Source of the DNA: Nocardiopsis terrae
Lineage (GTDB): Bacteria; Actinomycetota; Actinomycetes; Streptosporangiales; Streptosporangiaceae
Assembly (NCBI RefSeq): GCF_014651695.1
Contig: NZ_BMXJ01000007.1
Location: forward strand, 202,509-266,508
Direction of reading: 5' to 3'
Length of the DNA: 64,000 nucleotides
Made by a program: the position numbers and the translations under genes. Shown here in pieces: positions 1 through 10,071 of the stretch. Numbering within the stretch: the stretch's first letter is position 1; every line of letters begins with the position of its first letter. The notes under the pieces were generated by a model. That model searched no databases. It was given only the letters and a program-made list of their open reading frames with translations, and was not told where the DNA came from.

Positions 1-1234
<1,234 letters not shown>

Positions 1235-1253
1235 GGGGACGGTCCGGGCGCGC

Positions 1254-1283
1254 GGGCAGGGATCTGGCGGATCCCTGCCCTTT
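1254..1283 (+). terminator. Intrinsic terminator after ligA
   Basis: A perfect 11-bp stem (1254-1264 with 1270-1280) with a 5-base loop is followed by TTT. It lies just after the ligA stop and before the next promoter region. Confidence 0.7.
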
Positions 1284-1313
1284 CCGGCTTACAAGAGGGT
1301 TAACTGATAGTTC

Positions 1314-1327
1314 CTGTCGAGCGACAG
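1314..1327. promoter_or_regulatory. Short palindrome upstream of the GGDEF-EAL gene
   Basis: CTGTCG-AG-CGACAG is a perfect 6-bp inverted repeat about 85 bases upstream of the chosen start codon. A further pair, GCTTAC and GTAAGC, flanks it. It could bind a regulator, but no family is recognised. Confidence 0.3.
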
Positions 1328-1411
1328 TTGGTGACGAAAGCCCGTAAGCTGTGCAACAACACCCCGGATATGGACACAGACATATCTCGGATATCGGTCA
1401 TGAGGATTCTG

Positions 1412-3448
1412 ATGAAGGACCCCATCGGCACCCGGGACATCGGCCCCCGGGTCGGGACGCCGCTCTGGCTCTACATGGCGGCCGCCACCGCCGCCGGGGC
1501 GGCGCTGCTCGCCTTCTCCAGCCTCGAACTCGGCCTCGACCAGCTGGCCAACCTGGCGGGCGAGCCCCTGGTGTGGGTGCTGCTGTGCATGGTGACCCTC
1601 GGCGAGCTGAGGCCGATCGCCATGCCCGGCCAGGCGCCCGGCAGCGGGGCACCCACCTCGCTGCCCTTCACCTTCGCACTCGTCATCTTCTACGGGTTGC
1701 CCGTCGCGGCCCTCCTGCAGTGCGCCGCCACCGTCATCGCCGGGGCGGCCCGCCGCCACGCGCCCCACCGCACCGCCTTCAACGCCGCCCAATACGTCCT
1801 GACCCTGGGAACCGCCGACGCGGTGCTGCGCCTGACCCTCCCCGGGATCGTCACCTCCCCCTGGCTGCCCGCCGGGGGAGAACTCATCGCCATCGCCCTC
1901 GCCGGGGCGGCGTCGTTCCTGGTCAACCGGGTCCTGGTGCTGTCCGCCGTGGCCATGCACGAGCGCGTGCCCCTCCAGCAGGTCATGTTCAAGGGCCTGG
2001 GCCAGCAGGTCTACGTGAACACGGTCCTGCTCAGCCTGTCCCCGCTCATCGTCATCGCGATGACCCACTCGGTGCTCTACGTCCCGCTGTTCGCCTTCCC
2101 CCTCGGCGCCCTCTACACCAGCGCCCTGCTGTCGGTGAAACGCGACCACCAGGCCAACCACGACGAACTCACCGGCCTGGCCAACCGCAAACTCCTCACC
2201 GTCCGTGCCCGCCAGGAGGTCGACCAGGCCCACCAGCGCGGCACCCGGGTCGGCCTGCTCCTGCTCGACCTGGACCGGTTCAAGGAGGTCAACGACACCC
2301 TCGGCCACCCGACCGGCGACCGGCTCCTGCAGACCCTCGCCCGCCGCCTCACGCACAGCGTCCGCCCCGCCGACCTGGTGGCCCGGCTCGGCGGCGACGA
2401 GTTCGCGATCCTGCTGCCCCAGGTGCGCGACACCGCGTCCGCCCGCGAGGTGGCCCTGCGCCTGCGGGGCGCGCTGTCCGAACCGGTACGGATGGACGGC
2501 ATGGACTTCGACCTCCAGGTCAGCACCGGCATCGCCCTGTACCCCGACGACGCGCCCGACTTCGAGCTCCTCATGCAGCGCGCCGACGTCGCCATGTACG
2601 TCGCCAAGGCCGACCGCACCGGGGTGGAGAGCTACGACCCCGGCAAGGACCGCAACTCCACCGCGCGGCTCAGCATGTACAGCGAGCTGCGCAGGGGCCT
2701 GGCCGACGGCGCCCTGGAGATGCACTACCAGCCCAAGGTGTCCCTGGCCGACGACCGGCCGATCGGCCTGGAGGCCCTGGCCCGCTGGCGCCACCCGCAC
2801 CGGGGCCTGCTCACCCCCGACGAGTTCATGCCGGTGATCGAGCACTCCAACCTGTTCCGCGCCTTCACCGGGCAGGTCCTGGACATCACCCTGGCCCGCG
2901 TCGCCCAGTGGCGGAAGGCGGGGCTCACCCTGCCCGTCGCGGTCAACCTGGGCGTACGAGAACTCCTGGACCCCGAACTCCCCGAGACCGTCGCGGCGGC
3001 GCTGCGCGAGCACGGCGTCCCGCCCGGGCAGCTGGTCCTGGAGATCAGCGAACAGACCCTCATCACCGATCTGGGCGCCACCACCGGGGCGGTCGAACGC
3101 CTGCGCTCCCTCGGCGTGGGGCTGGCCCTGGACGACTTCGGTACCGGCCACTTCACCCTCGCCCAGCTGGCCGGGCTGCCGCTGGACGAGGTGAAGATCC
3201 ACGGGTCGTTCACCGCCCGCCTGGTCGACGGCACCGCCAACGGCCGCACCGTGGTGCACGGGGCCATCGCCCTGGTCCACGCCCTGGGCATGCGCACCAC
3301 GGCTGAGGGCGTGCAGACCCGGGCCCTGGCCGAGGCCGCTCGCGACACCGGCTGCCACGCCGCCCAGGGCCACCACCTGGCCCGGCCGATGAAGGCCCGT
3401 GACGTCCCCGCCTGGATGTCCGCCCACGACACCGGCACCCCCGTCTGA
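1412..3448 (+). CDS. Membrane GGDEF-EAL protein (c-di-GMP synthesis/breakdown)
   Basis: This protein probably makes and/or degrades cyclic di-GMP at the membrane. The N-terminal 220 residues are hydrophobic, with several membrane-spanning segments. A GGDEF domain follows with an intact GGDEF signature near residue 327, then an EAL domain with its EAL motif near residue 454. In the EAL domain the DDFGTG loop is present, but the usual KID motif reads KIH, which may weaken phosphodiesterase activity. The frame can start at TTG 1328, GTG 1331, ATG 1370, ATG 1400 or ATG 1412; 1412 is preferred because GAGGA lies 5 bases upstream, giving 678 residues. It is the first of two GGDEF-EAL genes in the window. 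The signal it senses is not evident. Confidence 0.88.
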   Translation: MKDPIGTRDIGPRVGTPLWLYMAAATAAGAALLAFSSLELGLDQLANLAGEPLVWVLLCMVTLGELRPIAMPGQAPGSGAPTSLPFTFALVIFYGLPVAALLQCAATVIAGAARRHAPHRTAFNAAQYVLTLGTADAVLRLTLPGIVTSPWLPAGGELIAIALAGAASFLVNRVLVLSAVAMHERVPLQQVMFKGLGQQVYVNTVLLSLSPLIVIAMTHSVLYVPLFAFPLGALYTSALLSVKRDHQANHDELTGLANRKLLTVRARQEVDQAHQRGTRVGLLLLDLDRFKEVNDTLGHPTGDRLLQTLARRLTHSVRPADLVARLGGDEFAILLPQVRDTASAREVALRLRGALSEPVRMDGMDFDLQVSTGIALYPDDAPDFELLMQRADVAMYVAKADRTGVESYDPGKDRNSTARLSMYSELRRGLADGALEMHYQPKVSLADDRPIGLEALARWRHPHRGLLTPDEFMPVIEHSNLFRAFTGQVLDITLARVAQWRKAGLTLPVAVNLGVRELLDPELPETVAAALREHGVPPGQLVLEISEQTLITDLGATTGAVERLRSLGVGLALDDFGTGHFTLAQLAGLPLDEVKIHGSFTARLVDGTANGRTVVHGAIALVHALGMRTTAEGVQTRALAEAARDTGCHAAQGHHLARPMKARDVPAWMSAHDTGTPV

Positions 3449-3670
3449 GGCGATGACGCCGCACCGGCCGGGTGGTGGGTCGGGGATCGTGGCCAGCCTC
3501 GCTTCCCGAAGGCCGGTTGTGGCCATGGGCAAGGGCGCCCTTTGAAACCGCAGTTCGGAGGCGTGCCGGGGGTTCCGGTTCCTGGAGGGCTCCGCCGCCG
3601 GTGGAATCACCGAAAGTGATGATTGCTAACGTGACCGGCGTACCCCCCAACGGTGACGGAGGACCTCCCC

Positions 3671-4006
3671 ATGCCCGGACACGAGTTAGGCGTCAACGTC
3701 CAGGACGCCTACGGCGCAGGAGCCAACGCGGAACAGTACGCCTCCTCGTTCGAAGGTCTGCACAGCGACTTCACCGACGTGCTCGACGCGGCCAAGGACG
3801 CCTGTGCTGATGAACCCCAGCTGACGGGGTGGTCCGCCTACGGGGAGGAACAGGCAGACGCGATCGCGCGGGTCGAGCATCACGGGGTGGCGTTGGCCGA
3901 GAACGTCCAGGGCGGCGCCTCTGACGTGGCCAACACGGATACGCAGGCCAGTGAGCAGTACGCAGAGGTTGGCGTGCCGCCGTCCCTGCCGGTCAACTTC
4001 CACTGA
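3671..4006 (+). CDS. Small helical WXG100-like protein
   Basis: A 111-residue, acidic, mostly helical protein with no signal peptide or membrane segment. Its centre carries GWSAYGEE (Trp54), reminiscent of the helix-turn-helix of WXG100/ESX-type proteins, although the exact W-X-G is absent. The start is ATG 3671, because GGAGGA lies 7-8 bases upstream; a GTG at 3653 is in frame but lacks a site. It is followed after 65 bases by a long helical protein and then a lipoprotein, so the three probably form one unit. By analogy with small helical proteins encoded beside large effectors it could be a chaperone or co-secreted partner. That role is inference; the family is not securely recognised. Confidence 0.6.
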   Translation: MPGHELGVNVQDAYGAGANAEQYASSFEGLHSDFTDVLDAAKDACADEPQLTGWSAYGEEQADAIARVEHHGVALAENVQGGASDVANTDTQASEQYAEVGVPPSLPVNFH

Positions 4007-4071
4007 CCCTCCACGAGCCCATCCTTTCCTTCCCCGCGTGAGTCCAACGCCCTCTGCCCGCGAGGTAACCC

Positions 4072-6438
4072 GTGTACTTCTCTCCCACACCATGCGACAT
4101 CGACACTGGCAAGCTCGATCAGGCAGCTGACGACATGCTCGACATCGTCGCTCGTATCACTGGCAAGAGCGGGGACCTGGAGGAACTGTTCGACAGCGCA
4201 GCCATGGAATTCTCCGACCTGATCGCAGAAGGCATCCGCTCAACCGCGAATGACAACCACGGAGCATGGACCTCCGCACTGACCGCCTGCTGGCACGTGT
4301 GGGGCGTGGTGACCAAGTGGAGCGGCGACGTGGAACGTTACAGGGCCAACATTGCCGGCCTGCAAGAGGAATGGGACAGCGCGATCAGCGCGAACTTCGG
4401 CTTCGAGCACGACGATGCCGGAATGGTAGAGGCGCGCCGAGCGCTGGCCGGGGCTCTCAACGATCGCGCTCGCGGCTACTGGGAGACCCTGGTGGAAGAG
4501 GCTGGGGACAACTCCGCCAACCTGGAGGGCGGGCCCACGGTCGCCAACCTGCGCGAGCTCGTCGATGCCGGAGTGCTCGGGTTTGCAGCTTACAACGCCA
4601 CACGGCAGATCATGTACTACCCGTCCACCTTCGACACCGGGGAGAGGGACGCCGAAGCCCTTCTGCCGTACCTGATCGGTGACAAGGAACCGGATGACGA
4701 GTACTACCGCCTGCTGGAGCAGTTGGCTGTGGTCAACGCGCTGGCAGCGGACGGCAAACGCAAGGGGGAGCACCTCCGGGACTACCAGATCGAATACCTG
4801 GAGGAGTTCTACGCCGCCTTGGACGAGGCAGCCGAGAACGGTGTGGTCGGCCTGCCCGAAGAGCTGGACGGCGATCACTTCAGTGCCTCACAGCGTGAAC
4901 ATGTGCTGGGGACGCTCGGGGACGGACTTCTGGTGCTGTCCGACGAGAGGACGGGCGGCGAATACGACGCGCTACCCGAGAGCGTGCGTGACGTGATCGC
5001 AGGCTCCGGTGATGTCAAGGGCCACGGTGCGGGCCAGGCTCTTCTGGATTGGCAATCGCGGGCTGCGGGCCTGGGAGAGCTTTTCGCTCATGCTGATGCA
5101 GGCATGGAGGGAGGTGCGGAGTTCTCCACACGACTTATGGCTGTCGCTGCTAATGAGGTCGATGGTTTCTCCTTCATGGAGGACAGTAATGGGGAAGGCG
5201 ACAGTGTCATGTCTGACTTCCTGAATGTGGCGACCCGGAACAATGATGCGAACTACGCTCTGGTCACTGGAGAGTACCCGGAAGGAGTGGAGGCTGATCT
5301 TCCCTGGAACGAAGACAGTCCGGAAGACTACCATGTTCGACTTCTGGAGCGCTTGTACACCCATGACTGGGATGATGGCGGGGAGGCTGTCAGGGGGATC
5401 ACCGACTGGGTCGCTGACGGTCCCGCCGAAGGGGACGACGACACCGCTGGTCAGCTTCGCGAAAAAGTTTTGGAAGAACTGACCATCCTTATGGAGGATG
5501 AGGCCTTCCAGGATTCCATGTTCGGTACTGGAAAAACTGTCACCGATGAAGATGGTATCACCTGGCATGATGTCTCTGCCGGCCAGTTGAACCCTCAGTT
5601 GGCGGATAGTTTCGCTGACATATTCATTGTCTTCCAGGATGCTTTTGCCAACACGGATGGTGTTCCGGGTAATGCTCCACTCGGCCATGGGGAGGGGGTG
5701 GAGCTTACCTCTGGAGGTCGCGTGGCTTTTACTCAGCTCGCCATGGGAGATCCGGACGCGGCGGACAAGGTGTACGGCGAGGCTCTGCTCCGTACCGCAG
5801 GGGCGATGGAGGAGTTCTCGACCAATACCGGTGAGAGGGAGCCAGGGGCGAATATTGAGGCTGCAAGTCTGCAGACTCTGGTGGAAGTGGCTTTGCTCAA
5901 CGAGAGCACCACACGTGAGGCGAACGATCAGGAATTCGTCGACTATCGAAACAAGGTAGCTACCTCTGCTGTCAACATCCTCGGTGGTGTTGCAGGGGAC
6001 GCAGAAGTTTCCGGATTGGTCGTGGAGCTTGCCAAGGCCGTCGCCGGCGAGGCCTTCGAGGTTTCTGGGAACTCTGCCAAGCCTCACGTGGAATTGAGTG
6101 GAGAATGGGTGAAGTCCGAACGCATGATGGGTTACGCGCTCGGTGCCGCAGCTGAGCAGGATCCAGATCTCATGGCTGAGCTTGCAGAAGAGGGAATCGC
6201 GAAGAGAGACGCATCTGGAGATCTGTATGTTCCGCCGGACCACAGCACCTGGGAGAAATCAGGATCTGATGCCGAGCTCTCGAAATACTATGGACAGATC
6301 GATGACAGGCCGTGGCCTGATGGAGAAAGTAACACCAGGGAAGCTGTAGAGGATTTCGTTAGGGATTTCAGTCACGCCCAGGAAAAATGGGAAGAGCATA
6401 TAGTCGATGAAAATGGAAATAAAGTCGAGCGCAGCTGA
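4072..6438 (+). CDS. Large helical protein, DUF6571-like, function unknown
   Basis: A 788-residue acidic protein beginning at GTG 4072, with GAGGTAA 5 bases upstream. The first 100 residues look like a WXG100-type helical hairpin (Trp-containing, no signal peptide). The rest is predicted helical and rich in Glu and Asp, with no enzymatic motif that I can identify. It resembles large actinobacterial proteins annotated as DUF6571, sometimes considered ESX-associated, but I am not certain of the family. GC content falls along the gene: the first 900 bases look like the host chromosome, while from about 5000 many A/T-ending codons appear (GAA, AAA, GTT, AAT). This suggests a recombined or acquired 3' part. 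The stop lies 16 bases before the next gene's start. Confidence 0.6.
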   Translation: MYFSPTPCDIDTGKLDQAADDMLDIVARITGKSGDLEELFDSAAMEFSDLIAEGIRSTANDNHGAWTSALTACWHVWGVVTKWSGDVERYRANIAGLQEEWDSAISANFGFEHDDAGMVEARRALAGALNDRARGYWETLVEEAGDNSANLEGGPTVANLRELVDAGVLGFAAYNATRQIMYYPSTFDTGERDAEALLPYLIGDKEPDDEYYRLLEQLAVVNALAADGKRKGEHLRDYQIEYLEEFYAALDEAAENGVVGLPEELDGDHFSASQREHVLGTLGDGLLVLSDERTGGEYDALPESVRDVIAGSGDVKGHGAGQALLDWQSRAAGLGELFAHADAGMEGGAEFSTRLMAVAANEVDGFSFMEDSNGEGDSVMSDFLNVATRNNDANYALVTGEYPEGVEADLPWNEDSPEDYHVRLLERLYTHDWDDGGEAVRGITDWVADGPAEGDDDTAGQLREKVLEELTILMEDEAFQDSMFGTGKTVTDEDGITWHDVSAGQLNPQLADSFADIFIVFQDAFANTDGVPGNAPLGHGEGVELTSGGRVAFTQLAMGDPDAADKVYGEALLRTAGAMEEFSTNTGEREPGANIEAASLQTLVEVALLNESTTREANDQEFVDYRNKVATSAVNILGGVAGDAEVSGLVVELAKAVAGEAFEVSGNSAKPHVELSGEWVKSERMMGYALGAAAEQDPDLMAELAEEGIAKRDASGDLYVPPDHSTWEKSGSDAELSKYYGQIDDRPWPDGESNTREAVEDFVRDFSHAQEKWEEHIVDENGNKVERS

Positions 6439-6454
6439 GGAGTGGAAGGCAAGA

Positions 6455-7747
6455 ATGAATACTCGTTATTCTGCTTCTCATTTTGCGTCTGGGTCTTCCT
6501 TTTCTCTGGTTCTTTTGATTTTTGTATCAGGGTGTTCCTTTCTTGGGGTCTCTCATAGTGTGTATGAAGGCGCTAATTCACTCGAGCGTTTGGATTCGGT
6601 TGGCGAGATCGCCTGGACCTGGGAGCCGCCCCGGGATGATGGCGGGGCCGTGATTCGTGAGATGAGTGAAGGAATTGTCGTGCTCCTGGAGGGCGGTGCC
6701 TTCGCCCTTTCCGGGGAGACCGGCGAGGAGCTCTGGTCTTATTATGATCGCGGTGAACAGTTGGCCGGAAACGTCACCGACGATGGTGAATATGTCGTAC
6801 TCCACGATGAGGATTCGGATCGAACTGTACTTTTGGAAACCGATACTGGTCGGATCGCCCACGAGTACGGTCTCGACTTGTCTGAATACGAATACACCCA
6901 AACTACGTCTCCGCATGACCTCGATGCCGCGCTCGGCGGTATCACGGGTGAGACTTGGGTCGTTCGCTGGGAGGACTCGGTCAGTTCGTATGACCTCGAC
7001 ACCGGGGAGCCGGTGTGGGCTGCAGCGGACGTGCCGAGTTGCTCAGACGTCGGCCAGGTCGACAGTCTGACGGTGCAGAAGGAGGTTGTCGTGGCTGCGA
7101 CCACCTGCTTCGAACACCCTGAGGACAAGGAAACCGTAGCTTGGACTGTGGGCTGGGATTTTACGTCCGAACTGGTTGGTCTCGATCCTGGCACCGGTGA
7201 GGAACTGTGGCGGGTCGAACACTCCATCGGTCGAATGCCCTATGACTCCTTGGGGCGCACCATAACCTCACGCCCCGGCGGGTTGGTGTATATCGATTTC
7301 AATGATCCGTCCCTGCCGCTGAGGTACTCCCTCCTCGACATCGAGGAGAGGGAGGCCACCCACCTGGAGACGCGCAGTCTCCTGTGGACATCTCAGGACG
7401 GGGCCCGACTGGGGCTGTGGGACACCGAGACCGGTGATTACCTCATTCAGGACCGTTCGGGCGACGTCGAACGCACTCTGGAGCGAGACGGCGTGTCCAT
7501 GAGTGATGACATGGTGGCCGATGGTCACAGGGTCGGTCTGGAGGGTGGTGTGCTCTATCTGGCCGAGTGGACAGAGGACGGCTCCGTTCCGGAGGGGTTC
7601 GCGCGTTTCGAGGGTTTCGACAGCTCCACGACCTTCGTCTGGGACCGGGCGGAGAGCATCAGCGTGAGCAACGCGCTCAGTGTTCCCGGGGGTGTGGCCG
7701 TCGCCTACAGGGCTGACGGTGAACCGGGTGTCATGGGCCTCAGGTGA
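6455..7747 (+). CDS. Lipoprotein with PQQ-like beta-propeller
   Basis: A 430-residue secreted lipoprotein. The start is ATG 6455, with GAAGG 5 bases upstream; an ATG at 6407 in the same frame would overlap the previous gene. An N-terminal signal sequence ends in the lipobox VSGC, so the mature protein should be anchored to the outer face of the membrane. The remainder shows repeated blade-like segments such as ALSGETGEELW and LDPGTGEELWRV, which are typical of PQQ-like (quinoprotein-type) beta-propellers, probably used for binding rather than catalysis. The 5' end is AT-rich compared with the chromosome, and GC rises towards the 3' end. It follows the DUF6571-like gene by 16 bases and may be its surface partner. 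Confidence 0.75.
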   Translation: MNTRYSASHFASGSSFSLVLLIFVSGCSFLGVSHSVYEGANSLERLDSVGEIAWTWEPPRDDGGAVIREMSEGIVVLLEGGAFALSGETGEELWSYYDRGEQLAGNVTDDGEYVVLHDEDSDRTVLLETDTGRIAHEYGLDLSEYEYTQTTSPHDLDAALGGITGETWVVRWEDSVSSYDLDTGEPVWAAADVPSCSDVGQVDSLTVQKEVVVAATTCFEHPEDKETVAWTVGWDFTSELVGLDPGTGEELWRVEHSIGRMPYDSLGRTITSRPGGLVYIDFNDPSLPLRYSLLDIEEREATHLETRSLLWTSQDGARLGLWDTETGDYLIQDRSGDVERTLERDGVSMSDDMVADGHRVGLEGGVLYLAEWTEDGSVPEGFARFEGFDSSTTFVWDRAESISVSNALSVPGGVAVAYRADGEPGVMGLR

Positions 7748-7828
7748 CGGGGAGCGGGCACGCGGACCGGGCCGGGGCCAATAGGATTGGGCTGATCATC
7801 CGTCCGCCGAAGAAACGGTTCTCATCTG

Positions 7829-8128
7829 ATGACCGCCATCACCCGCGATGAGGTCGCGCACCTCGCACGGTTGTCGCGGCTGGCGCTCGACGAGAGCGAG
7901 CTCGACACGCTCGCCGCCCAGCTCGGTGACATCCTCACCGCCGTGGCCAAGGTGCAGGAGGTCGCCCAGGGCGACATCCCGCCGAGCTCGCACGCCCTGC
8001 CGCTGACCAACGTCTACCGCCCCGACGAGGCCAGGACCGGCCTCACCCCCGAGCAGGCCCTGGCCGGCGCCCCCGCGGTGGAGGACCAGCGTTTCCGGGT
8101 TCCGCGGATCCTTGGGGAGGAAGAGTAG
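7829..8128 (+). CDS. gatC: Glu-tRNA(Gln)/Asp-tRNA(Asn) amidotransferase subunit C
   Basis: This is the 99-residue GatC subunit of the amidotransferase that converts Glu-tRNA(Gln) to Gln-tRNA(Gln). It is recognised by the [13 protein letters not shown]-terminal helix, by its full family length, and by its position directly before gatA. GatC wraps around GatA and GatB and stabilises the complex. The start is ATG 7829; the ribosome site is weak. Its stop codon is followed with no gap by the gatA start, so the two are translationally coupled. The gatA ribosome site (GGGGAGG) lies inside the end of gatC. Confidence 0.95.
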   Translation: MTAITRDEVAHLARLSRLALDESELDTLAAQLGDILTAVAKVQEVAQGDIPPSSHALPLTNVYRPDEARTGLTPEQALAGAPAVEDQRFRVPRILGEEE

Positions 8129-9625
8129 ATGAGCGACGTCATCAGGCTCAGCGCCGCAGACCTCGGCGCGGCCATCAAGGCGGGTGAGGTCTCCTCCGAG
8201 GAGGCCACCACCGCCTACCTGGACCGGATCGAGTCGGTCGACGGCGACATCGGCGCCTTCCTGCACGTGCGGCGTGAGACCGCCCTCGACCAGGCCCGCG
8301 AGGTGGACGCCAGGCGCGCCGCCGGTGCCGACCTGGGCCCCCTCGCCGGTGTGCCGGTCGCGCACAAGGACGTGTTCACCACCAAGGACATGCCCACCAC
8401 CGCCGCCTCCAAGATCCTCGAAGGCTGGCAGCCCCCCTACGACGCCACCGTCACCGAGCGCCTGCGCGGGGCCGGGCTGGTCATCCTGGGCAAGACCAAC
8501 ATGGACGAGTTCGCGATGGGCTCCTCCACGGAGAACTCCGCCTATCAGGTCACCCGCAACCCGTGGGACACCGGACGCATCCCCGGCGGCTCCTCCGGCG
8601 GCTCCTCCGCGGCCGTGGCCGCCTTCGAGGCGCCCCTGGCCACCGGCACCGACACCGGCGGCTCCATCCGCCAACCCGCCGCCGTGTGCGGCCTGGTCGG
8701 TGGCAAGCCCACCTACGGCGGCTCCTCCCGTTACGGGATGATCGCCTTCGCCTCCTCCCTGGACACCCCGGGCCCGTTCGCGCGCAACGTGCTGGACGCC
8801 GCCCTGCTCCACGAGGCCTTCTCCGGTCACGACCCGCGCGACTCCACCTCCATCGACGCCCCGGTGCCCGCGGTGGCGGACGCCGCCCGACTCGGCGACG
8901 TCGAGGGCCTGCGCGTCGGCGTGGTCAAGGAACTGGACAACGACGGCTTCCAGCCCGGTGTGCGCCAGCGCTTCCGGGAGACCGTGGAGCTGTTGGAGTC
9001 CCTGGGCGCCAAGGTCGTCGAGGTGTCCTGCCCGAGCTTCGACGCCGCCCTGTCGGCGTACTACCTCATCGCGCCCAGCGAGGCCTCCTCGAACCTGGCC
9101 CGCTTCGACGCCATGCGCTACGGCCTGCGCGTCGGCGACGACGGTACGCGCAGCGCCGAGGAGGTCATGGCGCTCACCCGTGCCGAGGGCTTCGGCCCCG
9201 AGGTCAAGCGCCGCATCATGCTGGGTACCTACGCCCTGTCGAGCGGCTACTACGACGCCTACTACGGCAGCGCCCAGCAGGTGCGCACGCTGATCAAGCG
9301 CGACTTCGACGCCGCCTTCGAGAACGTGGACGTGCTGGTCTCGCCGACCACACCGACCACCGCGTTCCCGATCGGCGAGCGCTCCGAGGACCCGATGGCC
9401 ATGTACCTGGCCGACCTGTGCACCATCCCGTCCAACCTGGCCGGGAACGCGTCGCTGTCGGTGCCGTGCGGACTCGCCCCGGAGGACGACCTGCCGGTCG
9501 GCTTCCAGATCATGGCGCCCCCGCTGGCCGACGACCGCACCTACCGGGTCGCGGCCGCCGTCGAGCGCGCCCTGACCGAGCGGGACGGTTCGCTGATCGC
9601 CCGCAGCCCGTACGCGGTCGCCTAG
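8129..9625 (+). CDS. gatA: Glu-tRNA(Gln)/Asp-tRNA(Asn) amidotransferase subunit A
   Basis: GatA (498 residues) is the glutaminase subunit of the amidotransferase; it releases ammonia from glutamine for GatB. It has the amidase-signature fold, with the catalytic lysine in PVAHKDVF (residue about 76), the glycine/serine-rich [13 protein letters not shown] loop, and the nucleophilic serine region [10 protein letters not shown]. Length and motifs are complete. It follows gatC directly (start 8129, RBS within gatC). Unlike the usual gatC-gatA-gatB order, gatB is not next: three minus-strand surface-protein genes intervene, and gatB starts 4.9 kb downstream. A strong hairpin lies after the stop. 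Confidence 0.97.
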   Translation: MSDVIRLSAADLGAAIKAGEVSSEEATTAYLDRIESVDGDIGAFLHVRRETALDQAREVDARRAAGADLGPLAGVPVAHKDVFTTKDMPTTAASKILEGWQPPYDATVTERLRGAGLVILGKTNMDEFAMGSSTENSAYQVTRNPWDTGRIPGGSSGGSSAAVAAFEAPLATGTDTGGSIRQPAAVCGLVGGKPTYGGSSRYGMIAFASSLDTPGPFARNVLDAALLHEAFSGHDPRDSTSIDAPVPAVADAARLGDVEGLRVGVVKELDNDGFQPGVRQRFRETVELLESLGAKVVEVSCPSFDAALSAYYLIAPSEASSNLARFDAMRYGLRVGDDGTRSAEEVMALTRAEGFGPEVKRRIMLGTYALSSGYYDAYYGSAQQVRTLIKRDFDAAFENVDVLVSPTTPTTAFPIGERSEDPMAMYLADLCTIPSNLAGNASLSVPCGLAPEDDLPVGFQIMAPPLADDRTYRVAAAVERALTERDGSLIARSPYAVA

Positions 9626-9677
9626 CGGCGGTCGCCTGACAGCGGTCGGACACGCGGCCCGCGGCGCATGCACGCGC

Positions 9678-9717
9678 CGAACGCCCCGCGCTCCCGGACG
9701 GGAGTGCGGGGCGTTCG
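9678..9717 (+). terminator. Terminator after gatA
   Basis: An 18-bp stem (9678-9695 with 9700-9717) with a GGAC loop and one mismatched or wobble position lies 53 bases after the gatA stop. There is no clear T run, which is common for actinobacterial terminators. Confidence 0.65.
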
Positions 9718-9739
9718 CGTGTCCGGGAGGCGGGGGTTT

Positions 9740-9784
9740 TGGTTGGGGTTCAGGACACTCCAGGGGTGACTTGAACCCCAACCA
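9740..9784. repeat. Inverted repeat between convergent genes
   Basis: Two 13-base arms (9740-9752 and 9772-9784) are perfect reverse complements around a 19-base loop. They sit between the gatA terminator and the terminator of the opposing surface-protein gene and may add to transcription insulation. Confidence 0.45.
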
Positions 9785-9820
9785 CAACCCGCCCGACCCC
9801 CAACCATCGGAAGCCCGAAA

Positions 9821-10071
9821 AGGCCCGCCTCCGTGGAGTTTCACGGAGGCGGGCCCTGGTACTGCCCGCTGGGCGGGACCGGTCTGGGGGTGATCCCTTA
9901 GACGTCGGTCTCGCTGTCGCCTGCGGCGGCCTTGCGCTTGCGGCTCAGGTAGATGGCGCCGCCGCCTGCGCCCAGGGCGGCCACGCCGGCTGCGACCAGT
10001 CCGGCGAGCGCGCCACCGGTCACCGGCAGGGTCGGCTCGTCGTCCTTGGGCGGGGTCGGCTTGTCATCGCC
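9821..10071. repeat. 251-bp direct repeat, copy 1
   Basis: This stretch is identical to 11384-11634 except for one base (10000, T versus C at 11563). It covers the terminator and the last ~170 bases of the surface-protein gene, encoding the LPXTG anchor. Confidence 0.9.
9822..9855 (-). terminator. Terminator of the first surface-protein gene
   Basis: A perfect 14-bp stem (9822-9835 with 9842-9855) and 6-base loop lie 43 bases past the minus-strand stop. An identical copy occurs at 11385-11418. Confidence 0.75.

Noticed and set aside
1289..3610. A 773-codon minus-strand open frame opposite the first GGDEF-EAL gene
   Set aside because: It is the antisense shadow of a GC-rich gene: low-complexity composition, no ribosome site, and no family resemblance. 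Similar shadows at 7796-9844, 14451-16343, 16737-19034, 47562-50297 and 60276-63152 were also left out.
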